64,000 bases of DNA from contig NZ_QHJG01000021.1 of the NCBI RefSeq assembly GCF_003184185.1, forward strand, positions 150,112 through 214,111. Direction: 5' to 3'. Made by a program: the position numbers and the translations under genes. The DNA is from Legionella qingyii (lineage in GTDB: Bacteria > Pseudomonadota > Gammaproteobacteria > Legionellales > Legionellaceae). Under the pieces are notes generated by a model. That model was not told the origin of the DNA. It did not search any database and worked only from the letters and a program-made list of their open reading frames with translations. Of the stretch, positions 1 to 7,871 are shown piece by piece (the stretch's first letter is position 1; each line of letters opens with the position of its first letter).

Positions 1-120
1 GCGATAGGTTAAAGGCCGCGAGCGTCCTGCTTCCGGCACGTTTGCTCTGAACGAGTAAAGCGCATGCCTGCACCAATGACTTAACGCCTACAGAAAGATT
101 TACTCCGCATCAGAGAGTTG
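1..120. other. GC-richer window edge, no gene supported
   Basis: By eye this stretch is about half G+C, clearly richer than the AT-rich DNA after it. On the minus strand an open frame of about 40 codons runs from roughly position 102 down to position 1 and off the window. It has no convincing start codon and I do not recognise the encoded peptide. It could be the edge of a neighbouring gene, a remnant, or non-coding sequence. Confidence 0.3.
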
Positions 121-145
121 CAGAATGAAAATGGTTCGTTATAAT
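118..145 (+). promoter_or_regulatory. Possible sigma70 promoter for the first gene
   Basis: A perfect TATAAT sits at 140-145, about 55 bases before the GTG start at 200. A weak TTGCAG lies 16 bases upstream at 118-123. The -10 is good and the -35 poor, so this is a candidate only. Confidence 0.3.
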
Positions 146-199
146 GCTCTTCTTTCAGCAATATGTTTATTTTTTATAAGATAATTAGGAGAGTTTTAA

Positions 200-1546
200 G
201 TGCGAATCAAAGATGTATTAACATTCGCTTATTCAGAGTTGGTAAAATATTCCAATTATAATCCCACATCGAACACATTCTTTAATGTGGATTCTACCGG
301 GCTACAAGATATAACAAAGCTCAAAGGTTGGTTAGCTACTATCATTTCAAATATAGATGATGAAACAACTCTCAGCCGGCATTATCAAACGCTGGTATCC
401 GATCTGAAAAGAATTGTGGCGAGATCAACTAGAGATATTTCCTTTCTGCAAGCAAAAGAGACTATATCAGCTAAAGCAGAGTCACCTTTAGCTCATAATA
501 TGAATTTAACGATTCAATTAATAGAAGACAAATTTCGAGTCGCCGAATTGCATCAACAAAGTGAGTTGGCGATAGCCTTGTGTAATCAAATACAGCTAGA
601 GGAAGATGAGCTTAAATTAAAAATGCAAAAGCAGGAAGAGGAATACAGAAGTAAAGAACTAGCTTTGTTGGACAGAGAAAAAGAATGCCAGCTTAGTGTA
701 GAGAAAGCCACTAGCGACGCGCAAAGAAGTCTTGCTGTGCTTGCAAAAATTTTCAGCGCTATTCCATCAGAGTGGCAACAGAAATTCCAGAGTGATATAA
801 GGGAATTGAATATATCAACCTTTCCAAATGGTACCATGGATATCGCAGTAACTTTTGCAGCGCCGATAGCCTCATCATCCCAGCTTTCTGCTTCTTGCTC
901 CCCTGAGCCATTGAGAGCGATTAAACCCAAATATTTACCTGATAATCAATTAATGCTCAATGAACATATGTTGACTCATACTCCTTATGAAGGTGCAAAA
1001 TTAGTTTTTTCATATGCAATGTCGCCACTTCATGCTCTGGCAGCTGCGTATTTATATCGTTACTTTTTAAGATTAAATGATTTTTTACCTAGCCTAAAAT
1101 CTTCCTCTCACCAAACGGAATACAGAGAAGAAAATCATCTGAATAAAGAAAAGAACCTGGATATAGGTGGTTATATCATGGCAGCAATCTTTTATTTATT
1201 CATGGAAACAGAAAAAAACTGGGAAAAAATACAAGAGGAAATAGAGAGCGGCGAAATTTCTGTAAGTCCTTTAGCAGCCATAGCCAAACTGGCAAAGGAT
1301 AATAACCTGACGAGATTAGTCAGAAAAATAGACAAAATCTCTCAGCTTCCTCTTGATATTAGTGATAAAGTGCCTGCGCCTGACTCAGGGAAAACACCAC
1401 TTAGCTCTATCGGTAAATATGCCGGAATGTTTTTTAACAGTTCAAATTTAAGTGCGCGTCATGCTTCATATTGCCATCAATTGTATAGTAATAAGATACA
1501 GCAACATGATAATGATACTTTGAAAAGCTTATATCAACCTGGTTAA
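200..1546 (+). CDS. Hypothetical protein, coiled-coil, possible effector
   Basis: The 448-residue product is not recognised. Translation should start at a GTG preceded by AGGAGAG about 7 bases upstream. Residues about 125-185 are Glu/Lys/Gln-rich and strongly helical (runs such as EEDELKLKMQKQEEEY), which predicts a coiled coil. A more hydrophobic patch lies near residues 270-290. There is no signal peptide and no clear transmembrane segment. The next gene starts 31 bases downstream on the same strand, so the two may be co-transcribed. A large cytosolic protein with a coiled coil and no bacterial domain, next to a transposase relic, fits a Legionella-type secreted effector. That is inference from style and context only. 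Confidence 0.7.
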   Translation: MRIKDVLTFAYSELVKYSNYNPTSNTFFNVDSTGLQDITKLKGWLATIISNIDDETTLSRHYQTLVSDLKRIVARSTRDISFLQAKETISAKAESPLAHNMNLTIQLIEDKFRVAELHQQSELAIALCNQIQLEEDELKLKMQKQEEEYRSKELALLDREKECQLSVEKATSDAQRSLAVLAKIFSAIPSEWQQKFQSDIRELNISTFPNGTMDIAVTFAAPIASSSQLSASCSPEPLRAIKPKYLPDNQLMLNEHMLTHTPYEGAKLVFSYAMSPLHALAAAYLYRYFLRLNDFLPSLKSSSHQTEYREENHLNKEKNLDIGGYIMAAIFYLFMETEKNWEKIQEEIESGEISVSPLAAIAKLAKDNNLTRLVRKIDKISQLPLDISDKVPAPDSGKTPLSSIGKYAGMFFNSSNLSARHASYCHQLYSNKIQQHDNDTLKSLYQPG

Positions 1547-1577
1547 TATTTTAGGGAAATAGGGAGAACAGTTCAAA

Positions 1578-2855
1578 ATGAGTGAAATTTTAGCAAGACA
1601 GGCGACAGATTTATTAAAAAGAATAAGGGACAAGAAGCAAAGAATAATTCTTGAGCACATAACAAAGAAAAGTCCGCCAGATGTGATTGCTGATATTACT
1701 AGCTTTGAACCAGCGAAGGTCCTGATCTCCCTTATGGCCTTTTTCCCCGTGAATATTGAAGAAAAAAAAAGCGCTTATATTGATTTCCTTGCTCAATATT
1801 TTCCCGAAATTTTATGTAGCACTATGTTTATGTCTCGTGAAAAGGCGGCTAAATGGCCTCCCGTGGTAATTTGGCAAGACATAACAGAGGTGTTACACAA
1901 TAAATTATCTACTGAACTAGATTTCGCCAATTATTATTTAGATTATTATACTTTGTTAATGATAAAGGATAGTTCGCAACACGTTCCCAACATTGATCTC
2001 GGCCAGATCGCGCCTGCTGCGGCAAAAAATTATTGTGAACAGAATAAACTTGATAAAGGTAAATTTTTTAATCAATTTTTAGGGGGCTTTGGTAGAAGCG
2101 TTGTCTCTTTTATTTTTGGTTATGGTGTTTTATATCAGTTTCTCTATGGTAGAACCCATGATCAAATAGCTGAGGATTTGCAAGCTGCCTTATCAGAAAA
2201 TAAGGATAGGCCTAGTGATTTTTCCCCCATAGCTCCAACTTCAGAAGCCGAGTCAGGATTAACCGTTGGAGAAGAGCTTATAGCGGATGCAGAAGTATAT
2301 ATAGATCAGCCCCCTACCCCTACCACCAGCCCAGCCAAAGTATTGGGGCGCTTGGCGTCAGCTAACCTACCAATGCGAATAGAACCTATTTCACCAGACA
2401 GTACTTCAGCGAAATTACCCTCTTTAGTATCATCAACCCCGTTAACGTCTCCTTCATCCCCTAGCCCTAGTCAGCTTGGAGGCAGTATGCGGCCAGAAGA
2501 TAGTCCTGATTTCGCTGATAGTGCATTAGCAACAAAGGACTTTTCAACACCACCAGCAAAGCGTCCCGTCCTTTCACAGAGCGTCCTCGAATTTTCTCCA
2601 GTAAAGAGGGGATTTACTTATTCTCCAGTTAAGAAGAGCCTTAGCTTCTCTCCAGTTTCGAAGGATAGCGCTCTTGCATTTTCTCCAGTAAAGGAAGGAC
2701 GTACCACGTTCTTTTTCCAGGTTTCTGGAAACAATAGCTTCTCCCCCCCTCAGGTGAGACGAAGTGGCGATTTATCGTTGACAACAATACCCCAACCACG
2801 ATGGAGCGATGCGGAGGAAGTCCCTAGCAACACTATGGACTCTAAATTGGGTTAA
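1578..2855 (+). CDS. Hypothetical protein with Ser/Pro-rich SPVK-repeat tail
   Basis: The 425-residue product is not recognised. Residues 1-205 look globular and helical. From about residue 215 to the end the protein is low-complexity, rich in Ser, Pro and Thr, and looks disordered. Within it F/Y-S-P-V-K/S is repeated four times, with the serines at residues 340, 349, 358 and 369, and a related FSPP follows. Three repeats match the eukaryotic proline-directed kinase consensus S-P-x-K. A weak GGGAG lies about 11 bases before the ATG. It is probably co-transcribed with the preceding gene. The composition suggests a protein acting inside a eukaryotic host, but this is inference. Confidence 0.7.
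   Translation: MSEILARQATDLLKRIRDKKQRIILEHITKKSPPDVIADITSFEPAKVLISLMAFFPVNIEEKKSAYIDFLAQYFPEILCSTMFMSREKAAKWPPVVIWQDITEVLHNKLSTELDFANYYLDYYTLLMIKDSSQHVPNIDLGQIAPAAAKNYCEQNKLDKGKFFNQFLGGFGRSVVSFIFGYGVLYQFLYGRTHDQIAEDLQAALSENKDRPSDFSPIAPTSEAESGLTVGEELIADAEVYIDQPPTPTTSPAKVLGRLASANLPMRIEPISPDSTSAKLPSLVSSTPLTSPSSPSPSQLGGSMRPEDSPDFADSALATKDFSTPPAKRPVLSQSVLEFSPVKRGFTYSPVKKSLSFSPVSKDSALAFSPVKEGRTTFFFQVSGNNSFSPPQVRRSGDLSLTTIPQPRWSDAEEVPSNTMDSKLG
2589..2693 (+). repeat. Coding repeat: four F/Y-S-P-V-K/S units
   Basis: Four copies of a TTT/TAT/TTC-TCT-CCA-GTA/GTT-AAG/TCG block recur at intervals of 27-33 bases inside the unknown gene at 1578-2855. The Ser codons are at 2595, 2622, 2649 and 2682. The Ser and Pro codons are identical in all four copies (TCT CCA), which points to recent internal duplication rather than convergence. 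Confidence 0.75.
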
Positions 2856-2949
2856 AAAGTTGAAATAAAATTGATTGATATTAATTTTGTGATGAGATTG
2901 ATTGAATTTGTACAAAAAGAATCTTTATTAACCTTATAAATTTTATTTT

Positions 2950-3160
2950 GGATGATCAGCATCCTGGGGGGCTTCGCCATAAGAAAAAATAAGCAATTTC
3001 TGTACCTGCTACGGACTGCAGAAATGGCGCAGCTTGATCATCGTATAGGCAAATGCGACCTTATCCGCTTTGAGGGATTTGTGTCCGTTGCCCCCAAGAT
3101 TATTGCCCCTTATTTAGCAGACGTCTTTGTTCCGTCGCCATGAGGAATACTTGTATCCAG
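2950..3160 (-). pseudogene. Decayed DDE transposase relic
   Basis: Read on the minus strand from about 3145, the frame gives HGDGTKTSAK and then a stop. After a one-base shift it continues as NNLGGNGHKSLKADKVAFAY. Another shift gives SCAISAVRSRYRN followed by LFF. In order, these pieces resemble the catalytic-region pattern of IS4/IS5/IS1182-type transposases (HGDGT..AAKKGG.NLG..GHK.LKGDKV, then PGNRNE..LF). Both ends are missing and at least two frameshifts plus a stop are present, so it is not functional. No terminal inverted repeats were found. It separates the two unknown genes from the carbonic anhydrase gene. The family assignment is from memory of the motif. Confidence 0.65.
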
Positions 3161-3436
3161 TAAATTATTCCTGCAACCGACGCTTCAAACATGTGTTCAG
3201 CAGTTTTCTCCAATCGGCAATTTATTGAATTTAAATTGATTTTAATAAATTACAAAACGAATAACGAGTTCTAAAAAATAGAAGCGATTTGTTAAAATTC
3301 AAGAACTATGAACATGATTATTTGTAATGAATTTTCATGCGAAGAAGAATAAATTTTTCTAAAAAAGTATATGCGTTTTTAAGATTAAGATATTATCAAT
3401 GAAGGACGATTTCTAATTAAAAAATGGAGCATCTCA
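3161..3436. other. AT-rich upstream region of carbonic anhydrase gene
   Basis: No open frame of interest was seen. The stretch is very AT-rich and should carry the promoter of the gene starting at 3437, but no convincing -35/-10 pair stands out. Confidence 0.4.
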
Positions 3437-4177
3437 ATGCAATACCTAACAAAAATCCTGGCCTTAACTTTTGGTTTGACGTGTGCTTTCATAAGTTTTG
3501 CAAGTTCATCTGCCGCAGAAACACCTAATTTAGGAAAAACATTAACTCAAGAAAAACAACAGAAAATGACTCCTAAGCAAGCGCTACAACGCTTGAAAGA
3601 TGGAAACCAACGTTTTTTAAACAACACCCCCATACCGAGGGATTATTTAAAACAAGCACATCAATCTTCTTACGGACAATACCCGTTTGCAGTAATCCTC
3701 AATTGTATGGATTCACGCAGTGTTCCCGAGTTATTTTTTGACCAAGGTTTGGCAGATTTATTTACCTTGCGTGTGGCAGGAAATGTACTCAATGATGATA
3801 TTCTGGGGAGCATGGAATTTGCGACCAAAGTAGCGGGCTCTCGACTTATTGTCGTCTTGGCACATACTTCCTGCGGTGCTGTAAGTGGTGCATGTAGTGG
3901 CGTACAACTCGGACATTTGACCGATGTTATTGATAAAATTAAACCTGTAGTGCCGATGAGTATGCAAGAGCAAGGAACAAAAGATTGCTCTGATGCCAAG
4001 CTAATTGATGCTATTGCTAAAGCCAATGCCTTAAGAATTGTCAAAGAAATGCAAGAGCGAAGTCCTATACTTAGAGATTTAATTAGTAAAAAACAAGTAG
4101 GAATTGTAGCGGGATTACATGATATAAAAACAGGAAAAGTACAATTCTTTGAAGAAGAACGTTCTGTCCCCAATTAA
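3437..4177 (+). CDS. Exported beta-class carbonic anhydrase
   Basis: This enzyme interconverts CO2 and bicarbonate using zinc. The 246-residue product has a signal peptide (hydrophobic core about residues 6-22, Ala-rich cleavage region near SSAAE), so it should act in the periplasm. The beta-class zinc site is intact: Cys90, Asp92 and Arg94 in NCMDSR, then His143 and Cys146 in HTSCGAV. GGAG precedes the ATG at a good distance. An exported beta-carbonic anhydrase may help handle CO2/bicarbonate or pH at the cell surface. The gene stands alone and converges with the nucleoside hydrolase gene. Confidence 0.93.
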   Translation: MQYLTKILALTFGLTCAFISFASSSAAETPNLGKTLTQEKQQKMTPKQALQRLKDGNQRFLNNTPIPRDYLKQAHQSSYGQYPFAVILNCMDSRSVPELFFDQGLADLFTLRVAGNVLNDDILGSMEFATKVAGSRLIVVLAHTSCGAVSGACSGVQLGHLTDVIDKIKPVVPMSMQEQGTKDCSDAKLIDAIAKANALRIVKEMQERSPILRDLISKKQVGIVAGLHDIKTGKVQFFEEERSVPN

Positions 4178-4193
4178 TCTAAACCTAGCCTGG

Positions 4194-4237
4194 TGCAGCA
4201 AAACCCGGATTCACAGAATTCCGAGGATTTTGCTGCA
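4194..4237. terminator. Imperfect palindrome between convergent genes
   Basis: TGCAGCAAAA pairs with TTTTGCTGCA, and an inner imperfect arm (cccggattc against gaattccgagg) extends the stem. It lies between the 3' ends of the carbonic anhydrase and nucleoside hydrolase genes, where a bidirectional terminator is expected. The core (cctgg.tgcagcaaaacccgg) resembles elements near 12.2, 15.2 and 60.2 kb. Confidence 0.55.
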
Positions 4238-4263
4238 ATTGCCCCAAACTAAATTTCTACCCT

Positions 4264-5271
4264 TTAGGCAGTCTTTTTTAATGTATCCATCAAAATGGTT
4301 TCAAGTTGCTCCTGATTTACCGTGGTACACACACGCACGGCATTACCATTTTTATCAACTATGGTAGTACCTGATTGGTCTTCCGGGCTTAATACAACCC
4401 GCAATTTTTTATTTGTAGATTTAACGATTGAATTATCATGAGCTACAACCGCGGAAAGCACGTCCCAAAAATACCACTTATGCTCAAATATCTCGGCCTC
4501 ATTGCGATGAAAAAGTTCATAGAAAAATTTATTGCCCAGACTATTTTGATTTTGCTTTAATTTTAGATAAAAATCTTTAGTTACTGGAACCTGATTGGTC
4601 ACATCCAGACCAATCATAGTGATAGGGATTCCTGAACGAAATACTTTGTCTGCAGCATGAGGGTCAACATAAATATTCCACTCCGCAGTGTTATTTCGAA
4701 TTGAGCTATCTACCTCAATTAAATTTCCCATACTATCTACTGCCCCACCCATGACATAAATCATTTTTATTTTATTCTTTATTTTTGGCATCTGGGTCAC
4801 AAGCTCTCCAAGGTTTGTCAACGGACCAATAGCTAAAATCTCAACAGGTTCTTTTGCATTCTTTAAAGTAGTCTCCAGCAATTGAACCGCAGTCTGTGAG
4901 GTGGATACTTCAACCTTGGGCAACAAATTTGCAGCTCCTGCTAAACTATCTGCTTGTTTACGTAACCAATTAGGGAATTGATGGGTTCCAGTCATCGGTG
5001 CAACGCGTCCGCAAGCTAATGGAATTTTTTCGTGGTGCGTCAACGCTAATAATCCAGCAACATTTCTCAATCCAGCAGGGCAATGTGACTCTCCAGTACC
5101 GACTATAGTAATCGCCTTTATGTCGATGTCTTTTTGTGCTAACAAATAGAACATTGCTAATTCATCATCGATTCCTACATCCGTATCAATAATAAAAGGT
5201 CTATTAGCATTTGCTAGAGAAAATAATATAGAGAGAATAAGAAAAACAACTGTTTGTTTTGCAAAATTCAT
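4264..5271 (-). CDS. Exported inosine-uridine type nucleoside hydrolase
   Basis: It hydrolyses the N-glycosidic bond of ribonucleosides to give base and ribose. The 335-residue product opens with a signal peptide (about residues 1-23, ending ANA), followed directly by the calcium-binding motif DTDVGIDDELAM at residues 29-40, the IU-nucleoside hydrolase signature. A downstream MGG and the segment around EWNIYVDPHAA match the family fold. The ATG at 5271 is preferred over an in-frame TTG six bases upstream because GGGAG sits about 7 bases before it. Export implies that nucleosides are cleaved outside the inner membrane. Two MFS pairs and deoB in this window could take up or process related compounds. 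Confidence 0.9.
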   Translation of the reverse strand: MNFAKQTVVFLILSILFSLANANRPFIIDTDVGIDDELAMFYLLAQKDIDIKAITIVGTGESHCPAGLRNVAGLLALTHHEKIPLACGRVAPMTGTHQFPNWLRKQADSLAGAANLLPKVEVSTSQTAVQLLETTLKNAKEPVEILAIGPLTNLGELVTQMPKIKNKIKMIYVMGGAVDSMGNLIEVDSSIRNNTAEWNIYVDPHAADKVFRSGIPITMIGLDVTNQVPVTKDFYLKLKQNQNSLGNKFFYELFHRNEAEIFEHKWYFWDVLSAVVAHDNSIVKSTNKKLRVVLSPEDQSGTTIVDKNGNAVRVCTTVNQEQLETILMDTLKKTA

Positions 5272-5718
5272 AATCAATCTCCCGATTCTTCATATAATTT
5301 AAAAAATACTCGAAAAACCCCTACCTGGTGAAAAGAAGTAAGAATAATAATTTTTCGTTCTATAGAACCTAATTTCAACTCATGCACTTGCAAATCCTTG
5401 TCTCATAAAACTTTGTAAAATATCATAAGTGTTCATTGCATACCCGGTATATGAATTACATAAATCACTAAATTCTGCCCGTTCATAATATCATTTGGCT
5501 TATATTTTGGGCTCTCAGTGCCATTAGAAAATCGACTATAGACCGCATTAAAAATAAGTACATTTTAGTGCGTCTCTGCATAGAGACCGCTCATAAAGCG
5601 GTGGAAGTAGGTGGAATTAAATGAAATGTCAACAGACTCTAAATTTTTCTAATAAAAATTCTGTTTTTTTTCTTAAAAATAAGCAATACTTCTTTCTGAA
5701 TAAATCGTGGTAAAACCT
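5272..5718. other. Divergent intergenic region with small hairpin
   Basis: About 450 bases lie between the divergent nucleoside hydrolase and dam genes, with no credible gene. A perfect 6-bp hairpin (ACCGCT, 5-base loop, AGCGGT) lies at 5586-5602. The last 80 bases before dam are very AT-rich with T-runs. Promoters for both flanking genes should be here but none is clear. Confidence 0.4.
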
Positions 5719-6528
5719 ATGGTTAAAATAAGGCCTTTTCTTAAATGGGCAGGGAGTAAATACAATTGTTTGGAAAAGATTATTCCCTTTCTTCCTCCAG
5801 GTAAACGCTTAATTGAGCCCTTTGCCGGCTCGGGCGTCGTTTTTATGAATTCAAATTACTCTTCCTATTTGTTGGCTGAAAGTAATTTTGATTTAATTTA
5901 TCTTTTTACTACGTTGCAACAACAAGGAGACGCATTTATTAAACACTGCGAAACCTATTTTAGCCCGGAGTTCAACCAGAAAGAAAAATATTACCAAATA
6001 AGATCTGATTTTAATGCGTCCCTGCATTCACCGCAAAAATCTGCGCTTTTTCTTTACTTAAACCGACATGGTTATAATGGATTATGTCGATATAATTCTA
6101 AAGGGATCTATAATGTTCCTTTTGGGCTTTACAGCAAACCTTATTTTCCACGCAAGGAAATGCAGCTTTTTCACTCCAAAAGCCAACAAACAGAATTCAT
6201 CCATAATGATTTTAGAAAAACTTTTGAGTACGCAGAGCGAGGGGATGTGATTTATTGTGACCCCCCTTACGTACTTCTTTCAGAGAAATCACGTCATTTA
6301 CCCTATAATAAAAAACTGTTTACAACTGAAGATCAAATCGAATTAACAGAATTGGCTAAGGAAACTGCTGCTCGAGGAATACCAGTGATCCTGTCCAATC
6401 ATGACACTGAATTTACTCGCTACCACTATCGAAAAGCAGAAATTAGAAGTTTCCCAGTATCACGTTTTATTAATTGCCAAGGATCGCTACGTCGTCCAGT
6501 AAACGAGTTAATCGCAATATTTAATTAA
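5719..6528 (+). CDS. dam: DNA adenine methyltransferase (Dam)
   Basis: It transfers a methyl group from S-adenosylmethionine to adenine N6, for Dam typically at GATC. The N-terminal RPFLKWAGSKY and the SAM-binding PFAGSG segment match Dam. The catalytic DPPY is at about residues 181-184 and is followed by a conserved C-terminal LSNHDTEFTR. At about 269 residues it has the usual Dam length. An in-frame GTG at 5707 would add four residues. I prefer the ATG at 5719 because known Dam proteins start just before the FLKWAG motif, but neither start has a good ribosome site. The gene stands alone, away from any restriction gene, which fits a housekeeping role in mismatch repair and replication timing. 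Confidence 0.92.
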   Translation: MVKIRPFLKWAGSKYNCLEKIIPFLPPGKRLIEPFAGSGVVFMNSNYSSYLLAESNFDLIYLFTTLQQQGDAFIKHCETYFSPEFNQKEKYYQIRSDFNASLHSPQKSALFLYLNRHGYNGLCRYNSKGIYNVPFGLYSKPYFPRKEMQLFHSKSQQTEFIHNDFRKTFEYAERGDVIYCDPPYVLLSEKSRHLPYNKKLFTTEDQIELTELAKETAARGIPVILSNHDTEFTRYHYRKAEIRSFPVSRFINCQGSLRRPVNELIAIFN

Positions 6529-6547
6529 TGTGGGAGCATTTTAGACT

Positions 6548-6592
6548 GGCCGAAGCAAAACGGAACCAGGGTTCCACTTCGCTTCATTTGGC
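6548..6592. terminator. Palindrome between dam and MFS gene
   Basis: GGAACC (6562-6567) pairs with GGTTCC (6570-6575). Outer arms gccgaagcaaaac and acttcgcttcatttggc pair imperfectly. It lies between convergent 3' ends, where a bidirectional terminator is expected. The cttcgctt arm recurs in the palindrome near 30.86 kb. Confidence 0.5.
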
Positions 6593-6599
6593 TACAATT

Positions 6600-7871
6600 T
6601 TAATTAACTTGATTATCTTTATGATCTTTTATAAAGAATGCAAGAATGGTAACGAGCAATAATGAAAGTGGTAAGATAGATAAAGCAACCTGATAATCCA
6701 CCATGGTGTAGATATGCTCTCCCTCTACAATGCCACTATCACCAAAAGTATCCAGTAATTTACCAACTAATGGTTGGAAAATAACGCCACCAAGTGTAAC
6801 TATCATGTTTGTTGCTGCAAATACCGTACCCGATAATTTAGCACCACTGCATTCTTTAGCCATAATAAATACGATAATTTCCGTGGCACTAAATACACCA
6901 TACAAAAACAATAAAACATTTAAACTAAAGTATGATAGCCCTGGGCAATATAATACAAGGCTAATACAAACCAAAGCCAAAATTGCACCTAAAACCAAAG
7001 GTAACAAGCGTCTTCCGGTATGATCCGATAAATAACCCGCTATAGGGGCACCAACAGCCCAACCTAAAAAGACAGCAGAGACTGTCTTGGCGGCCTCAAC
7101 TTTAGTTAAGTGGTGCGCTTGTTCCAAATACGTTTTTCCCCACAACTCCCCAAATACAGATAAAGAAGTGTACAAACAGGCACCGACAAAACCAATAACC
7201 CAAACTTCTGGAGCCATTAATACTTTAAGAACATCTCGGAAGAATTCTGGTAAAGGATGTTTATTCGGTTGATGTCCTTCGGGTCCATCACGAACCACGA
7301 TGAACATTAATACACTCAATCCAGAGCCTACAATGGCAATAAACAGCAACACCTGTTCCCAACCAATGCTCTGAGACCACTCGGTAATCTTCACTTCACC
7401 ATAAACAAGACCTAACATTCCTAGAGTAGTCATCAAACCCGCAACTAAAGAAAAGTAGCGTCTGGGCAACCAATGTAGTGCTAGAGATAAAACTCCTACA
7501 AATGCAAAAGAAGAACCAAACCCCACTAGAAAACGCCCTGCTCCTACCAAAAACATGGATGAGGTCAAGGTAAACATCCAGGAACCCACGGTACAACAAA
7601 TGCAGGCAAAAGTTAAAAGCCGTCTGGGACCAAATCGATCCATGAGCATTCCTACGGGCATTTGCATGGGCGAGTATGCAAAATAATATAAGGCAGATAT
7701 TTGTCCAAAAGTAGTCGCTGAAATATGCCCCAACGCAATACTTAGCTCCGTTTGCAAAACACCTGGAATAATGCGTAAGATAAACTCATAGCAATAAAAA
7801 ATAGCCCCAACAAAGCAGATAAACATGCCAAAGAGCATTTGTTTTCTTGAAACAATATTATTTAGGTGCAT
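6600..7871 (-). CDS. MFS transporter, Pht-like (pair 1, distal)
   Basis: A 423-residue major facilitator carrier with about 12 predicted transmembrane helices. The loop after helix 2 reads MLMDRFGPRRLL, matching the MFS signature G-x-x-x-D-R-x-G-R-R. A second version, GYLSDHTGRRLLP, marks the start of the C-terminal half. The start overlaps the end of the upstream MFS gene by 14 bases, so the two are translationally coupled. The N-terminal FCYEFILRIIPGV segment is shared with the neighbour and resembles Legionella Pht carriers, which import amino acids or nucleosides. Substrate cannot be read from sequence. Confidence 0.88.
   Translation of the reverse strand: MHLNNIVSRKQMLFGMFICFVGAIFYCYEFILRIIPGVLQTELSIALGHISATTFGQISALYYFAYSPMQMPVGMLMDRFGPRRLLTFACICCTVGSWMFTLTSSMFLVGAGRFLVGFGSSFAFVGVLSLALHWLPRRYFSLVAGLMTTLGMLGLVYGEVKITEWSQSIGWEQVLLFIAIVGSGLSVLMFIVVRDGPEGHQPNKHPLPEFFRDVLKVLMAPEVWVIGFVGACLYTSLSVFGELWGKTYLEQAHHLTKVEAAKTVSAVFLGWAVGAPIAGYLSDHTGRRLLPLVLGAILALVCISLVLYCPGLSYFSLNVLLFLYGVFSATEIIVFIMAKECSGAKLSGTVFAATNMIVTLGGVIFQPLVGKLLDTFGDSGIVEGEHIYTMVDYQVALSILPLSLLLVTILAFFIKDHKDNQVN

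Noticed and set aside
2952..3143. 63-codon plus-strand open frame
   Set aside because: It lacks a ribosome site, and the opposite strand carries ordered transposase motifs, so it is a shadow of a decayed gene.
3670..4173. 167-codon frame antisense to carbonic anhydrase
   Set aside because: It lies wholly inside a gene with intact catalytic motifs on the other strand and has no start signal.
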